Shown here in pieces: positions 19,943 to 28,364 of a stretch of DNA of 64,000 nt. Source of the DNA: an uncultured Coriobacteriaceae bacterium (GTDB lineage: Bacteria; Actinomycetota; Coriobacteriia; Coriobacteriales; Atopobiaceae). The first letter of the stretch is position 1. Every line of letters begins with the position of its first letter. The position numbers and the translations under genes are program-made. The stretch is taken from contig CACYWP010000005.1 in the NCBI GenBank assembly GCA_902778135.1, forward strand, positions 1 to 64,000, given 5' to 3'. Under the pieces are notes generated by a model. That model searched no databases, had not been told where the DNA came from, and saw only the letters and a list, made by a program, of their open reading frames with translations.

Positions 19943-20878
19943 ATGGAAGTCAGGAGTTGGGAGTACGACGAGTTTCCCGCGTTTTCCGAAGAGATACCCG
20001 GGGCGACGTGGCTCGACACCACCGGCGACGAGATGGGGGTGGCGTATGTGCCCAATGTCGAGTACGAATGTGTCGACGGCATCAGTCGGGTGCTTCAGAT
20101 CCTGATTCCCACGTCACGCAACTTCAAGGCTCCCCGAGACGACCGGGCGGCATCGCGCATGTATCCCTGCGTGGTCTACGTGCAGGGGTCCGCTTGGATG
20201 CAGCAGAACGTATACGGCAACCTCCCCTGCGTCGCCCGGCTGTCCGCGCTGGGATACGTGGTGGCCATCGTCCAATACCGCGACAGCAGCGTCGCAAGCT
20301 TCCCCGCGCCCGTGCAGGACGCCCGCAACGCGATCCGGTTCATGCGCGTGCATGCCGAGGAGTTTGCCGTCGACCCGACGCGTGTCGCCGTGATGGGCGA
20401 CAGCTCGGGTGGGCACACCGCCACCTATGCGGGCATCATGCACGACGATGACAGCGAGCACAACCTGTTCCCGGGGACGTCCGCCGAGGTCAAGGCCATC
20501 GTCAACTACTATGGGTCGACCGACCTGGACTTCGATGACTCCAACCCCTGTACTGTCAACCACAACCTGCCCGACTCGCCCGAAGGCATGGAGATGGGTG
20601 GCATCAACCTGCGGGAGGACAAGGCTGCCCGTGAGCTGCTGACGGTGCGCCACAACATCGACGAGGGCACCCAGGTGGCTCCGGTGCTGCACTTCCATGG
20701 CACGAAGGACCGCACGGTCAACACCCGCTGCAGCGTGCTGCTGCACCAGCGCCTGGTGGAGACAGGGCACGACAGCACCCTCTACCTGCTACGCGGGGCC
20801 GATCACGGTGGCCCCGAGTTCTGGACGCCCCAGGTGCTGGACATCGTCGACGCGTTCCTGCAGAAGCATCTGAAGTAG
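19943..20878 (+). CDS. Alpha/beta-hydrolase (esterase/lipase, BD-FAE-like)
   Basis: 311 aa. Nucleophile elbow GDSSGG (Ser154), oxyanion-loop QGSAW at 81-85 in place of HGGGW, and the His of ADHGGPEFW near 291. This is the carbohydrate-acetyl-esterase / kynurenine formamidase-like branch of alpha/beta hydrolases. Start at 19943 follows GAGGGGGTAACC; an upstream in-frame ATG at 19820 lacks support. A HAD-like gene follows 29 bp downstream, likely in the same operon. Confidence 0.8.
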   Translation: MEVRSWEYDEFPAFSEEIPGATWLDTTGDEMGVAYVPNVEYECVDGISRVLQILIPTSRNFKAPRDDRAASRMYPCVVYVQGSAWMQQNVYGNLPCVARLSALGYVVAIVQYRDSSVASFPAPVQDARNAIRFMRVHAEEFAVDPTRVAVMGDSSGGHTATYAGIMHDDDSEHNLFPGTSAEVKAIVNYYGSTDLDFDDSNPCTVNHNLPDSPEGMEMGGINLREDKAARELLTVRHNIDEGTQVAPVLHFHGTKDRTVNTRCSVLLHQRLVETGHDSTLYLLRGADHGGPEFWTPQVLDIVDAFLQKHLK

Positions 20879-20906
20879 TCCGCAACGCACGGGAGTGGGG
20901 TGTCGC

Positions 20907-21380
20907 ATGAAGGCCATCTTTTTGGACATTGACGGGATCGTCGCCACCCCGCTCACCGTGCGGCTCAACTACCTGCTGCATCGCAACCCAGACAACCAGT
21001 GGTACGACACGGTGTCGCTCTCCTACCTCGGTCGGCTGGTCGAGGAGACGGGGGCGGTCGTCGTGCTCTCGTCCAACTGGCGCATCGGGATGGGGGACGG
21101 CAACCCCTACCAGCGGGATATCATGCGCAACCTGTTTGCCCAGCTCGAAGAAGCCGGCGCACCGGTCGCCGACTGCACGCCGCATCTGGACGAGGGGGAT
21201 CGTTCTGCCGAGGTGGGAGCCTGGCTGGACGGGCACCCCTGTGAAGCGTGGGTCATCTTCGACGACCTCGCCCACTTCGAGACCCGTCCGGACGTTGCCG
21301 AGGGGCATCTCGTTCTCGTCGATGAGAGCGACGGAATACGGTACCAGCACTATCGCGCGGCGCTGGAGATGCTGCGCTAG
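20907..21380 (+). CDS. HAD-like domain protein (Swiss-army-knife RNA-repair-type)
   Basis: 157 aa. KAIFLDIDGIVATPLTVR carries motif I (DxD), VVVLSSNWR motif II, and AWVIFDDLAHFE the C-terminal Asp-Asp. The short size and SSNWR motif resemble the HAD domain of Swiss Army Knife RNA-repair-like proteins; function in bacteria is not established. Start at 20907 is chosen for GGGAGTGGGG upstream. Confidence 0.75.
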   Translation: MKAIFLDIDGIVATPLTVRLNYLLHRNPDNQWYDTVSLSYLGRLVEETGAVVVLSSNWRIGMGDGNPYQRDIMRNLFAQLEEAGAPVADCTPHLDEGDRSAEVGAWLDGHPCEAWVIFDDLAHFETRPDVAEGHLVLVDESDGIRYQHYRAALEMLR

Positions 21381-21411
21381 AGGTTTGCGTGGGCGAGGCG
21401 TTGGTCGCGCG

Positions 21412-22218
21412 CTAGAGCTCGATCGTCTCCAGGTCCACGGGAGCGTAGAGCGTGCCGTGGAAGAACCGGCTTCCCTCCTGCAGGTAGCGGGCCTTGCGGG
21501 TCGCCATGTCAGAGTCCTCGGAATGGTATAGCAGCAGACTGCGCACGCCACAGGCCTCCGCCGTCTCGCAGGCGTCGGCCACCGTGGAGTGATGGATGCG
21601 CGCAGGGTGGTAGCGCTCCTCGTCCGCACGCAGGCAGAAGGCTTCGTGCAACAGCCAGTCCGCCCCCTGTGCCAGCGGCCAGAGGTCATGGTCCAGCGGC
21701 TCATCCCCACAGCACACCAGCGTGCGGCCTTCGTCCAGGGCCAGGCGGAAACCGTACTGCTTCTTTTTGGTCGAACGGATGTCAAAGGGTGTCAACGTAT
21801 GCCCGCAGACGAGGATGGGTTCCCCATCCTGCAGCCGAACCAGGCGAATCGGGCCCTCTGGTCCCACCAGTGCGGCCTCGCTCGGGTTGAGTAGCAGTTT
21901 CGCCAGCTGGGCGATCGTGGCACAGGTCTCGTCGTGACCATAGATGCGCACCTCGCCGGACAGGGCCCCACGTAGCATCATCGGAGCCCACATCCGCAAC
22001 AGCCACAGCATGCCCGTCAGGTGGTCCAGATGGCAGTGGGTGACGAAGACGTCACGGATGTCTCGCACAGAGAGCCCCACGCGCTTCAGCTGGCGCAGCA
22101 GGCCGATGCCGCCACCGGTGTCCACCATCAGGCGCTGCTCACCATCCCTGATGATGTAGCAGGTGTTATAGCATTCGGTGACCACCGCATGGCCGGTCCC
22201 CAGCATCGTGATGTCCAC
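21412..22218 (-). CDS. Metallo-beta-lactamase-fold hydrolase (RNase Z-like)
   Basis: 268 aa. Start is GTG at 22218 after GGAGGGG, giving MDITMLGTGHA. The zinc motif THCHLDH is present (H61, H63, D65, H66), followed by later His residues in CGDEPLDHDLW and HHSTVADA. The layout resembles RNase Z / phosphodiesterase members. It lies 65 bp after an RpiR regulator gene on the same strand, so an operon is probable. Substrate unknown. Confidence 0.8.
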   Translation of the reverse strand: MDITMLGTGHAVVTECYNTCYIIRDGEQRLMVDTGGGIGLLRQLKRVGLSVRDIRDVFVTHCHLDHLTGMLWLLRMWAPMMLRGALSGEVRIYGHDETCATIAQLAKLLLNPSEAALVGPEGPIRLVRLQDGEPILVCGHTLTPFDIRSTKKKQYGFRLALDEGRTLVCCGDEPLDHDLWPLAQGADWLLHEAFCLRADEERYHPARIHHSTVADACETAEACGVRSLLLYHSEDSDMATRKARYLQEGSRFFHGTLYAPVDLETIEL

Positions 22219-22283
22219 GGCAATCCCCTCCACACGATGGGCCCGGTCGGTTTGACCGAGGCGCCTTCGGAACAGGCACGTCC

Positions 22284-23045
22284 CTATCTGCGCGCGTATT
22301 CCTGCGCAATCAGCCCCGCAGCCAGCTCCAGCTGGAACGGGTGACCCAGCTGGGAGCCGTCGGACTCGAACGCCAGACATCCCGCGACGTACGAGGGCAA
22401 TGGGCGACGTGACCCGCACACCATCCAGATGCAGGGACGGTCTATGCGACGCAATCTGTCCGATAGGTCGTGCTCGTCGAAATACGACCCGGTATAGGAG
22501 AAGATGATGACCAGCTCGTCTCGCCGTGCCGATGCGATGCGGTCCAGCTGCTCTGCGTAGGAGGTGCAGGTGTCGACCACCTTGCCAAGCATGAGCAGGT
22601 CCACCTGCAGGTCCACGGCAGCCGCCTGGGCCTTCAGCAGCCCATAGGTGCTGACGCGCTCGTGGGAGCAGAGGTCGTCGACCAACGCGGTGAGCATGCG
22701 TTCGTCGATGGTCCTCGCAACACGGGCAAGGCCGGTCGAGAGCTGAAGCGCATGATCGTCGGCACGCTCGCGGAACGTCGGCGCGTCACTTGCCAGTTGG
22801 AACGACCTGCGAGAGTCGAGGATTGCCTGCTTGAGCGCACCGAAGCTCTCGAAGCCCACCTCGCGACAGAAGCGAGAGATTGAACCGGTGCCAACGCTGC
22901 ATGCAGACGCCAGCCCCTTCACCGTCAGGTCATCGAGGTCGTTTTCGTGCGTCAGGAGGTAGCGGGCGATGTGGCCGTTGGTGGAACCCCGCCTCTCGAC
23001 TGCCAGGGAGGTCAGCAGGGCGACAGGCAGGGTGTCGTAAATCAT
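22284..23045 (-). CDS. RpiR/MurR-family transcriptional regulator
   Basis: 253 aa. N-terminal HTH_6 with TVKGLASACSVGTGSISRFCREVGF and a C-terminal SIS domain with DELVIIFSYTGSYFDEHDL. The SIS part is somewhat short compared with the other two RpiR proteins of this window. Expected to sense a sugar phosphate. Leads an apparent two-gene unit with the MBL-fold gene. Confidence 0.85.
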   Translation of the reverse strand: MIYDTLPVALLTSLAVERRGSTNGHIARYLLTHENDLDDLTVKGLASACSVGTGSISRFCREVGFESFGALKQAILDSRRSFQLASDAPTFRERADDHALQLSTGLARVARTIDERMLTALVDDLCSHERVSTYGLLKAQAAAVDLQVDLLMLGKVVDTCTSYAEQLDRIASARRDELVIIFSYTGSYFDEHDLSDRLRRIDRPCIWMVCGSRRPLPSYVAGCLAFESDGSQLGHPFQLELAAGLIAQEYARR

Positions 23046-23054
23046 CGTGGGTCC

Positions 23055-23318
23055 TTATGCGCCGAGGTCTTCGGATTGAATCATTGCAAGGTAGGCAGGC
23101 CACTCGGACGCCGGCACTCCGAGGGCGGCCAGCACGTCCTGGACGGACATCTGCAGGTTTGTCATCAGGCTGCGCACGTTCGAGAGCCGCTCCCGCTCGA
23201 TGCCCTGCTCGATACCGCGCTCGATACCCTGCTCGATACCGCGCTCGATGCCCTGCTCGAGAGCTTCGCGCCTGACCTCTTCGAAAACCTCGCACATCTC
23301 GCCGACCCTAACCTTCAA
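23055..23318 (-). pseudogene. Duplicated C-terminal fragment of the Rpn nuclease gene
   Basis: An 87-codon frame beginning TTG nearly repeats the C-terminal 80 residues of the gene at 23308-24192: VGEMCEVFEEVRREALEQGI, the EQGIERGI tract, and LQMSVQDVLAALGVPASEWP. It has no nuclease domain. It ends in a slightly different tail (MIQSEDLGA). It arose by tandem duplication of the 3' end of the intact gene and is probably not a functional protein. Confidence 0.8.
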
Positions 23319-23541
23319 GCATGGCGAGGTAGGTGGGCCACTCGGACGCCGGCACCCCGAGGGCGGCCAGCACGTCCTGGACGGACATCTGCAGGTTGGC
23401 CATCAGGCTGCGCACGTTCGAGAGCCGCTCCTGCTCGATGCCCTGCTCGATACCGCGCTCGATGCCCTGCTCGATGCCCTGCTCGAGAGCTTCGCGCCTG
23501 ACCTCTTCGAAAACCTCGCACATCTCGCCGACCCCTTCCTC
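23083..23541. repeat. Two tandem ~225 bp copies of the rpn 3' end, with internal 12-bp units
   Basis: Bases 23083-23309 and 23318-23541 are near-identical direct copies, differing at scattered bases and in the number of internal 12-bp units (CTCGATACCGCG / CTCGATGCCCTG alternation). The internal units encode the EQGIERGI tract; five units occur in one copy and four in the other, so both slippage and segmental duplication are visible. Confidence 0.85.
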
Positions 23542-24192
23542 GGTCTCTTTGAAGTATCTTACCCGTTCCGCGAGCAGCTTGTTCTGTATGCGGTCCGGAT
23601 CAGGTTCGCTGAAGTCAGCCATCAGCCCGCCCAACTCGTCGCTGCCCCGATATGCCCCATTGGCATACAAGATGTGCGTGCCATCCTCGAGCTGTCTCTG
23701 TCCATCGTTCTCAACGCGAGAAAATCGATACAGTCCCTTTCCCTCCCCAAAGGGGTCTTCCTCCATCAGAAAGATGACCCATTGCTCGGGGAGTTTCTCG
23801 AACTCCTGCGATGAGCTGAGCGCTTCGACATCCATAGCCGCCGAATGGTATCGTGCACGTCGAGGCCTCGGACGATCGCTCCGTTGCACCTCGATGTCGT
23901 ACCAGCGACCAGCACCATCCACCGCCCAGACATCCAGCTCGACGGAACGTGCGCCAACAAGCCTCTTCAAGTCTTTCTGCGTCTCGTAATCGACTACCTC
24001 GAGGTCGCTGATACCTGTGAGGATGCTTAGCACGCACTGCGTCAGCTGCGGCTGATCGCGAAAGACGCAGCGCATGAAGTCGTCATCAATCGTACGCAAC
24101 CTGGCAAGCCTGCGCAGATCCCTCTCGCGATTGATCTTGATGATTCCCGCCTCGACAACATTGGCCGTGTTCCCAAGTCCACCATTGCTCAT
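23308..24192 (-). CDS. Rpn-family recombination-promoting nuclease / PD-(D/E)XK transposase
   Basis: 294 aa from ATG 24192 (GGGGGAG upstream; an alternative ATG at 24255 is less likely). The PD-(D/E)XK core shows D87 in VELDVWA and E101/Q103 in WYDIEVQ. The C-terminus has a charged coiled tract of EQGIERGI repeats followed by a small helical end. Rpn proteins are linked to genomic recombination and phage defence and often vary in their C-terminal repeats. The 3' end is tandemly duplicated downstream. Confidence 0.85.
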   Translation of the reverse strand: MSNGGLGNTANVVEAGIIKINRERDLRRLARLRTIDDDFMRCVFRDQPQLTQCVLSILTGISDLEVVDYETQKDLKRLVGARSVELDVWAVDGAGRWYDIEVQRSDRPRPRRARYHSAAMDVEALSSSQEFEKLPEQWVIFLMEEDPFGEGKGLYRFSRVENDGQRQLEDGTHILYANGAYRGSDELGGLMADFSEPDPDRIQNKLLAERVRYFKETEEGVGEMCEVFEEVRREALEQGIEQGIERGIEQGIEQERLSNVRSLMANLQMSVQDVLAALGVPASEWPTYLAMLEG

Positions 24193-24290
24193 ACTCCCCC
24201 AACCCTTGGCATCTCTCCGGAGCATGAGTATAGCGTACATTTGTTCGTCGTACAAGTGTTCTTTTTTGAGCGAGATTTTCTGACTAGGTA

Positions 24291-24319
24291 TTGACCGGTC
24301 AGAATAATGCTCTTATACT
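24291..24319 (+). promoter_or_regulatory. Sigma-70-type promoter with palindromic -35
   Basis: TTGACC (24291-24296), 17 bp, TATACT (24314-24319), ending 35 bp before the XRE gene ATG. The -35 box is part of TGACCGGTCA, a perfect 10 bp palindrome, which would suit an autoregulator. Confidence 0.65.
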
Positions 24320-24354
24320 GTCTCGTCAATATACAGTCAGTTTAAGGAGGAGCT

Positions 24355-25167
24355 ATGCCACCGAGGACACAAACGGGCAGCAAGGAACTGGGCGAGGCCA
24401 TCCGCAGGCGTCGTGAAGAGCTGGGTCTGACCATCGAGCAGGCTGCGATTCGTGCGCGCATCGGACAAAAGACCTGGTCAAGGTACGAGTCGGGAGAGAG
24501 CATCCGTCAGGACAAGGTGCGGAGCGTCTGTGCGGCACTTGGCTGGAAGACCCTTGAGGAAGGGCTGTCCATCGATATCGATTCGCAAGAAGAAGCGCTC
24601 TTTCTCAAGTCATTCAATGAGAGCAACCAGGGCTGGAGTCCCTATCTCGCTCGCATGTACGGTCGCAAGACGGCGGTTACGTTCTGTTTGGGTAGCGAAA
24701 TTCTCGGCGACGAACTCAGATTGGATCTGGAACAGCTGGCAACCAAACCAAAGGGAACGCACTTGGGAGAGCTCGACATCTCTATGACGCTCGCCTATCT
24801 ACCCGAGCAGTTCGTCCCCATCTACGACTACGACTTTGTCTATAGGCTGCGCGCGCGGCTCGAATACCTGCGGATTGTCCTGCGCGGCTGCGATCACTTT
24901 GCCCCGCAGACGGTCGCAGACGAGCTTCTGTTGCACATGATCGAGACGGAAGCCGAGATGCTCATGGAATATTGGGAGGAAGAGGCAGACGACGAGCTGT
25001 CCGAAGCGTGGGTAGCCGAAGTCTGTGGGGATGACGACTTCGAGACTTTCCTTGGTGCCCCGTGGTCGTATGTGGACGAAGGCCATGCGTATTTCTTTGA
25101 CTACTGGTTCGACGATTGGTCCAGCGGCCTGGAGAGCGCGGAGCAGCCGGCGCGACAGGCGGAGTAG
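24355..25167 (+). CDS. XRE-family HTH regulator with unknown C-terminal domain
   Basis: 270 aa. Residues 10-70 form a Cro/CI-type helix-turn-helix (LGLTIEQAAIRARIGQKTWSRYESG). The remainder is acidic, with EALFLKSFNESNQGWSPYLAR and many Asp/Glu residues near the C-terminus; I do not recognise that domain. AAGGAGGAGC lies just before the ATG. It is convergent with a HEPN-like gene and next to the Rpn gene, a setting seen for toxin-antitoxin or defence modules, but the pairing is not proven. Confidence 0.75.
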   Translation: MPPRTQTGSKELGEAIRRRREELGLTIEQAAIRARIGQKTWSRYESGESIRQDKVRSVCAALGWKTLEEGLSIDIDSQEEALFLKSFNESNQGWSPYLARMYGRKTAVTFCLGSEILGDELRLDLEQLATKPKGTHLGELDISMTLAYLPEQFVPIYDYDFVYRLRARLEYLRIVLRGCDHFAPQTVADELLLHMIETEAEMLMEYWEEEADDELSEAWVAEVCGDDDFETFLGAPWSYVDEGHAYFFDYWFDDWSSGLESAEQPARQAE

Positions 25168-25195
25168 AAGCCGCCACAGCAAGCGCGCCTTAAGC

Positions 25196-25289
25196 GGTGC
25201 AGTCGCGAGCGATACGCACGGGCGACGCGAAATAGCCAGGATATCGGCCGTTTCGCGTCGTTTGTGCGGCGCAGTCGCGAGCTATGCGC
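25196..25289. repeat. Hairpin flanked by 22-bp direct repeats between convergent genes
   Basis: CGACGCGAAA (25223-25232) pairs perfectly with 25251-25260 over an 18 nt loop, giving a bidirectional terminator-like hairpin. It is flanked by two direct copies, 25196-25217 and 25268-25289, identical at 19 of 22 positions (core GCAGTCGCGAGC). Confidence 0.65.
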
Positions 25290-25296
25290 TACCCCA

Positions 25297-25794
25297 TCAC
25301 CGAGCAGCGGAGAGCAGCTCCATCCACACCATGACTGCGCCGCCGAAGCCGCGCATGAATGCGACCTGTGCCCGCTTGCCCCTCTTGCCGGGATCTGGCA
25401 CCTCATGCCAGTAGCGCAGATCGGGAAAGGCAAACGCAGATATGCGTAGGTCCTCCAAGAACTGCTCGTGGCCATAGTCGTCGCCGCAGCGCCCGTTGCG
25501 ATTCGTAATAGTGAGATGCTCTATGAGCTGCCGGTCCCCGCCCTGGAGCATACCGAAGAGCTTTTCGAGGTTATGCGTCTTGAGCTCTTGTTCCGTTGCA
25601 CCTCGGGAGAAAAGGACGTTCTTCATCGCCAGCTCGCAGGCAAAGGCGATGTTGGCTGTGCCCGCGATGACCCTCTCGAGATAGCCGTCCTCAAGGTGCT
25701 GCTTGTTTGGAGCTGGGAGCGAGGCGGACTCGAGACCCATCTCGTAGAAGGCTCGCGCGAGCTTTGCGCCAGACTGAAGATTCATTCCTTGCAT
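25297..25794 (-). CDS. HEPN-like domain protein
   Basis: 165 aa. The pattern NIAFACELAMKNVLFSRG followed by HNLEKLF is that of HEPN helical-bundle proteins. An RNase-type RxxxxH motif is only roughly represented: R102 and H109 are six residues apart in RCGDDYGH, so nuclease activity is uncertain. Start at 25794 follows GTGAGGTC. HEPN proteins are toxins, nucleotide-binding partners or defence components; the convergent XRE gene is a candidate partner, though opposite orientation is unusual for a TA operon. Confidence 0.55.
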   Translation of the reverse strand: MQGMNLQSGAKLARAFYEMGLESASLPAPNKQHLEDGYLERVIAGTANIAFACELAMKNVLFSRGATEQELKTHNLEKLFGMLQGGDRQLIEHLTITNRNGRCGDDYGHEQFLEDLRISAFAFPDLRYWHEVPDPGKRGKRAQVAFMRGFGGAVMVWMELLSAAR

Positions 25795-26206
25795 AAGCTG
25801 ACCTCACGTTTTGCAATCGTGTGCTTTCCCGACGGGGTTTCGGACCTGTCGCGCACTGAACTTGAAGAACGTTTGCCCGAATCTGCCACATTGCCACCTA
25901 GCACGACGCCGTTACACGAGCATACCGCTCATCGTTTTGGTGGACGGTCTGCTACGCTACGGTAACGCTCGATACGGGAGGGTCTGTTGGAGGCCCTTCC
26001 GTGGCGATGGGTGTTACTTTATAGCATCGACTGCAGCCGCCTTGCCGAGCGGCTGCAGTCGTTTACGGGCCGTATCTGGTCACGACCACAAACAGGGTCA
26101 TCACCATAATGAGGACGATGAGGTGCTTGAGGAACTCGGAATATCTCGCGCAAGCCTTCGTAAATACCCCGAATCAAGGGCGAGCAATGAAGTTTGCTTC
26201 CTTACG
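25795..26206. other. Gene-free stretch with strong hairpin at 26028-26061
   Basis: I find no gene here. CGACTGCAGCCGC (26028-26040) pairs perfectly with 26049-26061 over an 8 nt loop, and a smaller GGGAGGG/CCCTTCC stem lies at about 25976-26001. The 13 bp hairpin is followed by TTTACG on the plus strand and could stop transcripts from either side, but lacks a T run. Confidence 0.5.
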
Positions 26207-26425
26207 CTAGATTCGTCTGTTATTGAAGTCCCATTCCATGCTTGTAGTGTTGATGTATCCACAGTATGGGCAGCGATCCTCTTCGCAACAGCGACTGCCA
26301 ACTTCTTGAGGCGTCTTTGTCTGGCGGTATTCGTGCCCGCAAGACCTACAGGTAATCGTTGTCGAACGGTCTTCCCAACCATCGTGATAGGAATTATCTT
26401 CCGTATCATAATACCATCTTGACAT
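26207..26425 (-). CDS. Small zinc-ribbon protein
   Basis: 72 aa. TCRSCGHEYRQ and EDRCPYCGYIN supply two Cys pairs (CxxC ... CxxC), the pattern of a zinc ribbon; an additional CC precedes the second pair. Preceded by GGGGGTCC at proper distance from the ATG. The region has lower GC than its surroundings, like the following surface-protein remnant. I do not recognise the family. Such small ribbons occur in phage and mobile regions. Confidence 0.55.
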   Translation of the reverse strand: MSRWYYDTEDNSYHDGWEDRSTTITCRSCGHEYRQTKTPQEVGSRCCEEDRCPYCGYINTTSMEWDFNNRRI

Positions 26426-26633
26426 AATGGACCCCCAGTAATATGAAACTCTATCTTCTTAATTAGTTGTTACTATTGTACTTATCAATAGAGTAGTAAT
26501 TTAGAATGCGCCATAATAACATAACTGTCGCTCAATACCCACAGGCTTTTGCATCTTTTCATAAAACCACATTATGCAAAGCAGCCACAAAACAATCAGG
26601 CGCATGCTCCTTGTACGACCCGCTCACATACTC

Positions 26634-26671
26634 AAAAAAGCGGAGAGGGACGTCGCCTCGTCCCTCCCCGC
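26634..26671 (-). terminator. Rho-independent terminator of the Ig-like surface gene
   Basis: On the minus strand a 13 bp stem (26671-26659 with 26652-26640, one mismatch) with a 6 nt loop runs into TTTTTT (26639-26634). It lies 70 bp past the stop of the leftward remnant. The rest of 26426-26741 is AT-rich and holds nothing else I can name. Confidence 0.85.
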
Positions 26672-26741
26672 TTATGACATCCGTGCAGTGGCAGTCCGGA
26701 TCGGTATGGATCGCACGGATAGTCAGCTTATCGATTCAGCC

Positions 26742-27539
26742 CTAGTACCCACCAGGGTCCCCGCCATAGGAGCAGCCCGGCGCGTGCTCGCCGCCGCCCA
26801 TGTGGCACTCGGGGCACTCGTCGCCGCCGGGGTAGTCGATGGTGTTCACCTCCACCTGGACCGGGTCGCTAGTCACGCCGCCCACGGTGACGCGGAACCA
26901 CAGCGTCCCCTCGCCGCCGTTGATACGGTACTGGCAACTTTGCCCTTCCTCGGGGTAGAACTCGTTTGGAGCCTGGGACCAGTTGGTACCGTCCGAGCTG
27001 TACTCCCAGTGGTAGATGACCGTCTCCCCGTCATCGGGCTCCACTTCGAACATCACGCTTGCGTCGAGGTAAGCCATCACCCAGTTGTCGGGCATCGTCA
27101 TGTCGTATTCTACCGACTGCCACTCGGGGGACACGGAGATTCCGCTCACCCGGTAGCCCACGGAGTCGACCCGCAAGTACAGGGTCTGGGACTGCACGGT
27201 GTCGCCCTCGTTGGTCGCCTCGCAGTAGATCTCGTACCAGTCCATGTCACCCGTCGCGGTGATGGTAAGGCTTTCGCCGTCGCTAATCTGCGAGTAGGTC
27301 CCGCCAGACTCGCGTCCGTACCACGCGTACGTGGACCCCTCGTAGTTCGTACTTGCGGACAGCGTCAGCTCGTCGCCTTCGATCAGGTACTTCTCGGTCT
27401 CGAAGTCGGTCGTCAGCCTGAGGGCTTCAATCGTGGAGAACCCAACCGCCTCCGACGTCACGCTCTGGTCGCCATAGGACACGACCACGAGGTAGGAGTA
27501 GCTGCTGGCGGGCCACCCGCCTTTGTAAATCTGAATCTC
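26742..27539 (-). pseudogene. 5'-truncated Ig-like surface protein
   Basis: An open frame of about 266 codons with no plausible start or signal peptide: reading upstream it runs through YKGGWPASSYSYLVVVSYG to an in-frame stop at 27540-27542. The text contains two Ig-like modules (ALRLTTDFETEKYLIEGDE; WFRVTVGGVTSDPVQVEVN) as in bacterial adhesins, then a Cys-His tail (CPECHMGGGEHAPGC). No LPxTG anchor. The N-terminal part is missing next to an IS3 remnant, so the gene was probably cut by that element or a deletion at its edge. Its terminator downstream is intact. Confidence 0.6.
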
Positions 27540-27544
27540 CTACG

Positions 27545-28010
27545 GTTTTGTTGACAGGTCGACTTCAGACGGCAAGCGGCCTGTCGGTATATGCCTACTC
27601 ACACTCGTATGAGCTCATGCAGCACAAGGCGGAGTGGATTCTCATCCGATTGTAGAAACATTCTATATACTCGAAAACCACGAGTGAGGCCTGCTTTCGG
27701 TCGTCGTATGTCCTGGCGTATATGCAGTCTGGCTTTACAATTCCTTTGAGCGACTCAGCCGACGCGTTGTCCCAGGGACTCTCCGCCGACCCATCGACAG
27801 ACTGATACCGTTGTCCCTTACTGTCTTGACGATGACGGGATGCATACTACAAGCCGTGATCGCTGTGGTGGAGGCAGTCTTCTGGGGTCCTCCACCTCGC
27901 GATTGCCATCCTGAGCGCATCGGCTAGGTAAAGCCAGCCGCGATAGGAACGAACATCCCATCGGCGGCCCACTTTTCGAGAGGGAAGTGGCTAAACTATC
28001 GGTGACGGTG
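27545..28010 (-). mobile_element. Decayed IS3-family transposase (orfB) remnant
   Basis: In one minus-strand frame the text reads RSYRGWLYLA, then directly DALRMAIARWRTPEDCLHH, SDHGL-stop-YAS, WDNASAESLKGIVKPD, and IECFYNRMRIHSALC to a stop at 27595-27597. These are the rve integrase-core blocks of IS3 orfB including DNAxxE. The conserved Gln of SDHGxQY is now TAG, and the segment between GWLYLA and DALRM is deleted. No orfA is visible. Ends are not defined; a TGTTGACAGG-like sequence at 27548-27558 may be the old right end. Confidence 0.75.
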
Positions 28011-28020
28011 CGGCTCACTT

Positions 28021-28314
28021 CTCAATGAAGCAAAGCATCACGCTAAGCGAGCTTAAATCGCAGTCATGCGACCGTTCGGGCATACGTGAGCTAGCGAGGA
28101 CGTTAGAACAGGAGGCAACCTCGATGCAGCCGGGTGGAGCTGCAATGACAATGGATTCGATAGCTTGCAACGTTGGATTTTGGTCCAAACTCTCTCTATC
28201 GTAGCCCCAGTAGCTAAACGTGCTCGATGCTAACAGTACTGCAGGAGTTCCGACCCATTTGAGGGAATAATAGCGCGTCTTTAAGATGAATTCGATGAGG
28301 ATTCGTTTGCTAAC
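28021..28314 (-). pseudogene. Open-frame remnant, possibly IspD-like
   Basis: A ~98-codon frame without start, running from a stop near 28315 to a stop at 28021. LQAIESIVIAAPPGCIEVA resembles the middle strand of IspD-type cytidylyltransferases (IVVVAPPG), but the rest does not match clearly. Located between the IS3 remnant and wzy, i.e. at the decaying edge of the polysaccharide locus. Assignment is tentative. The remaining bases to 28364 hold nothing recognisable. Confidence 0.22.
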
Positions 28315-28364
28315 CTATACAGTCACATTAATAGGAGAAGATTAGCTCTATCAGACATAGTAAA

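Noticed and set aside
26101..26409. A 102-codon frame overlapping the zinc-ribbon gene on the same strand
   Set aside because: It has no ribosome site or recognisable motif, while the overlapping frame has a Cys-pair pattern and GGGGGT upstream.
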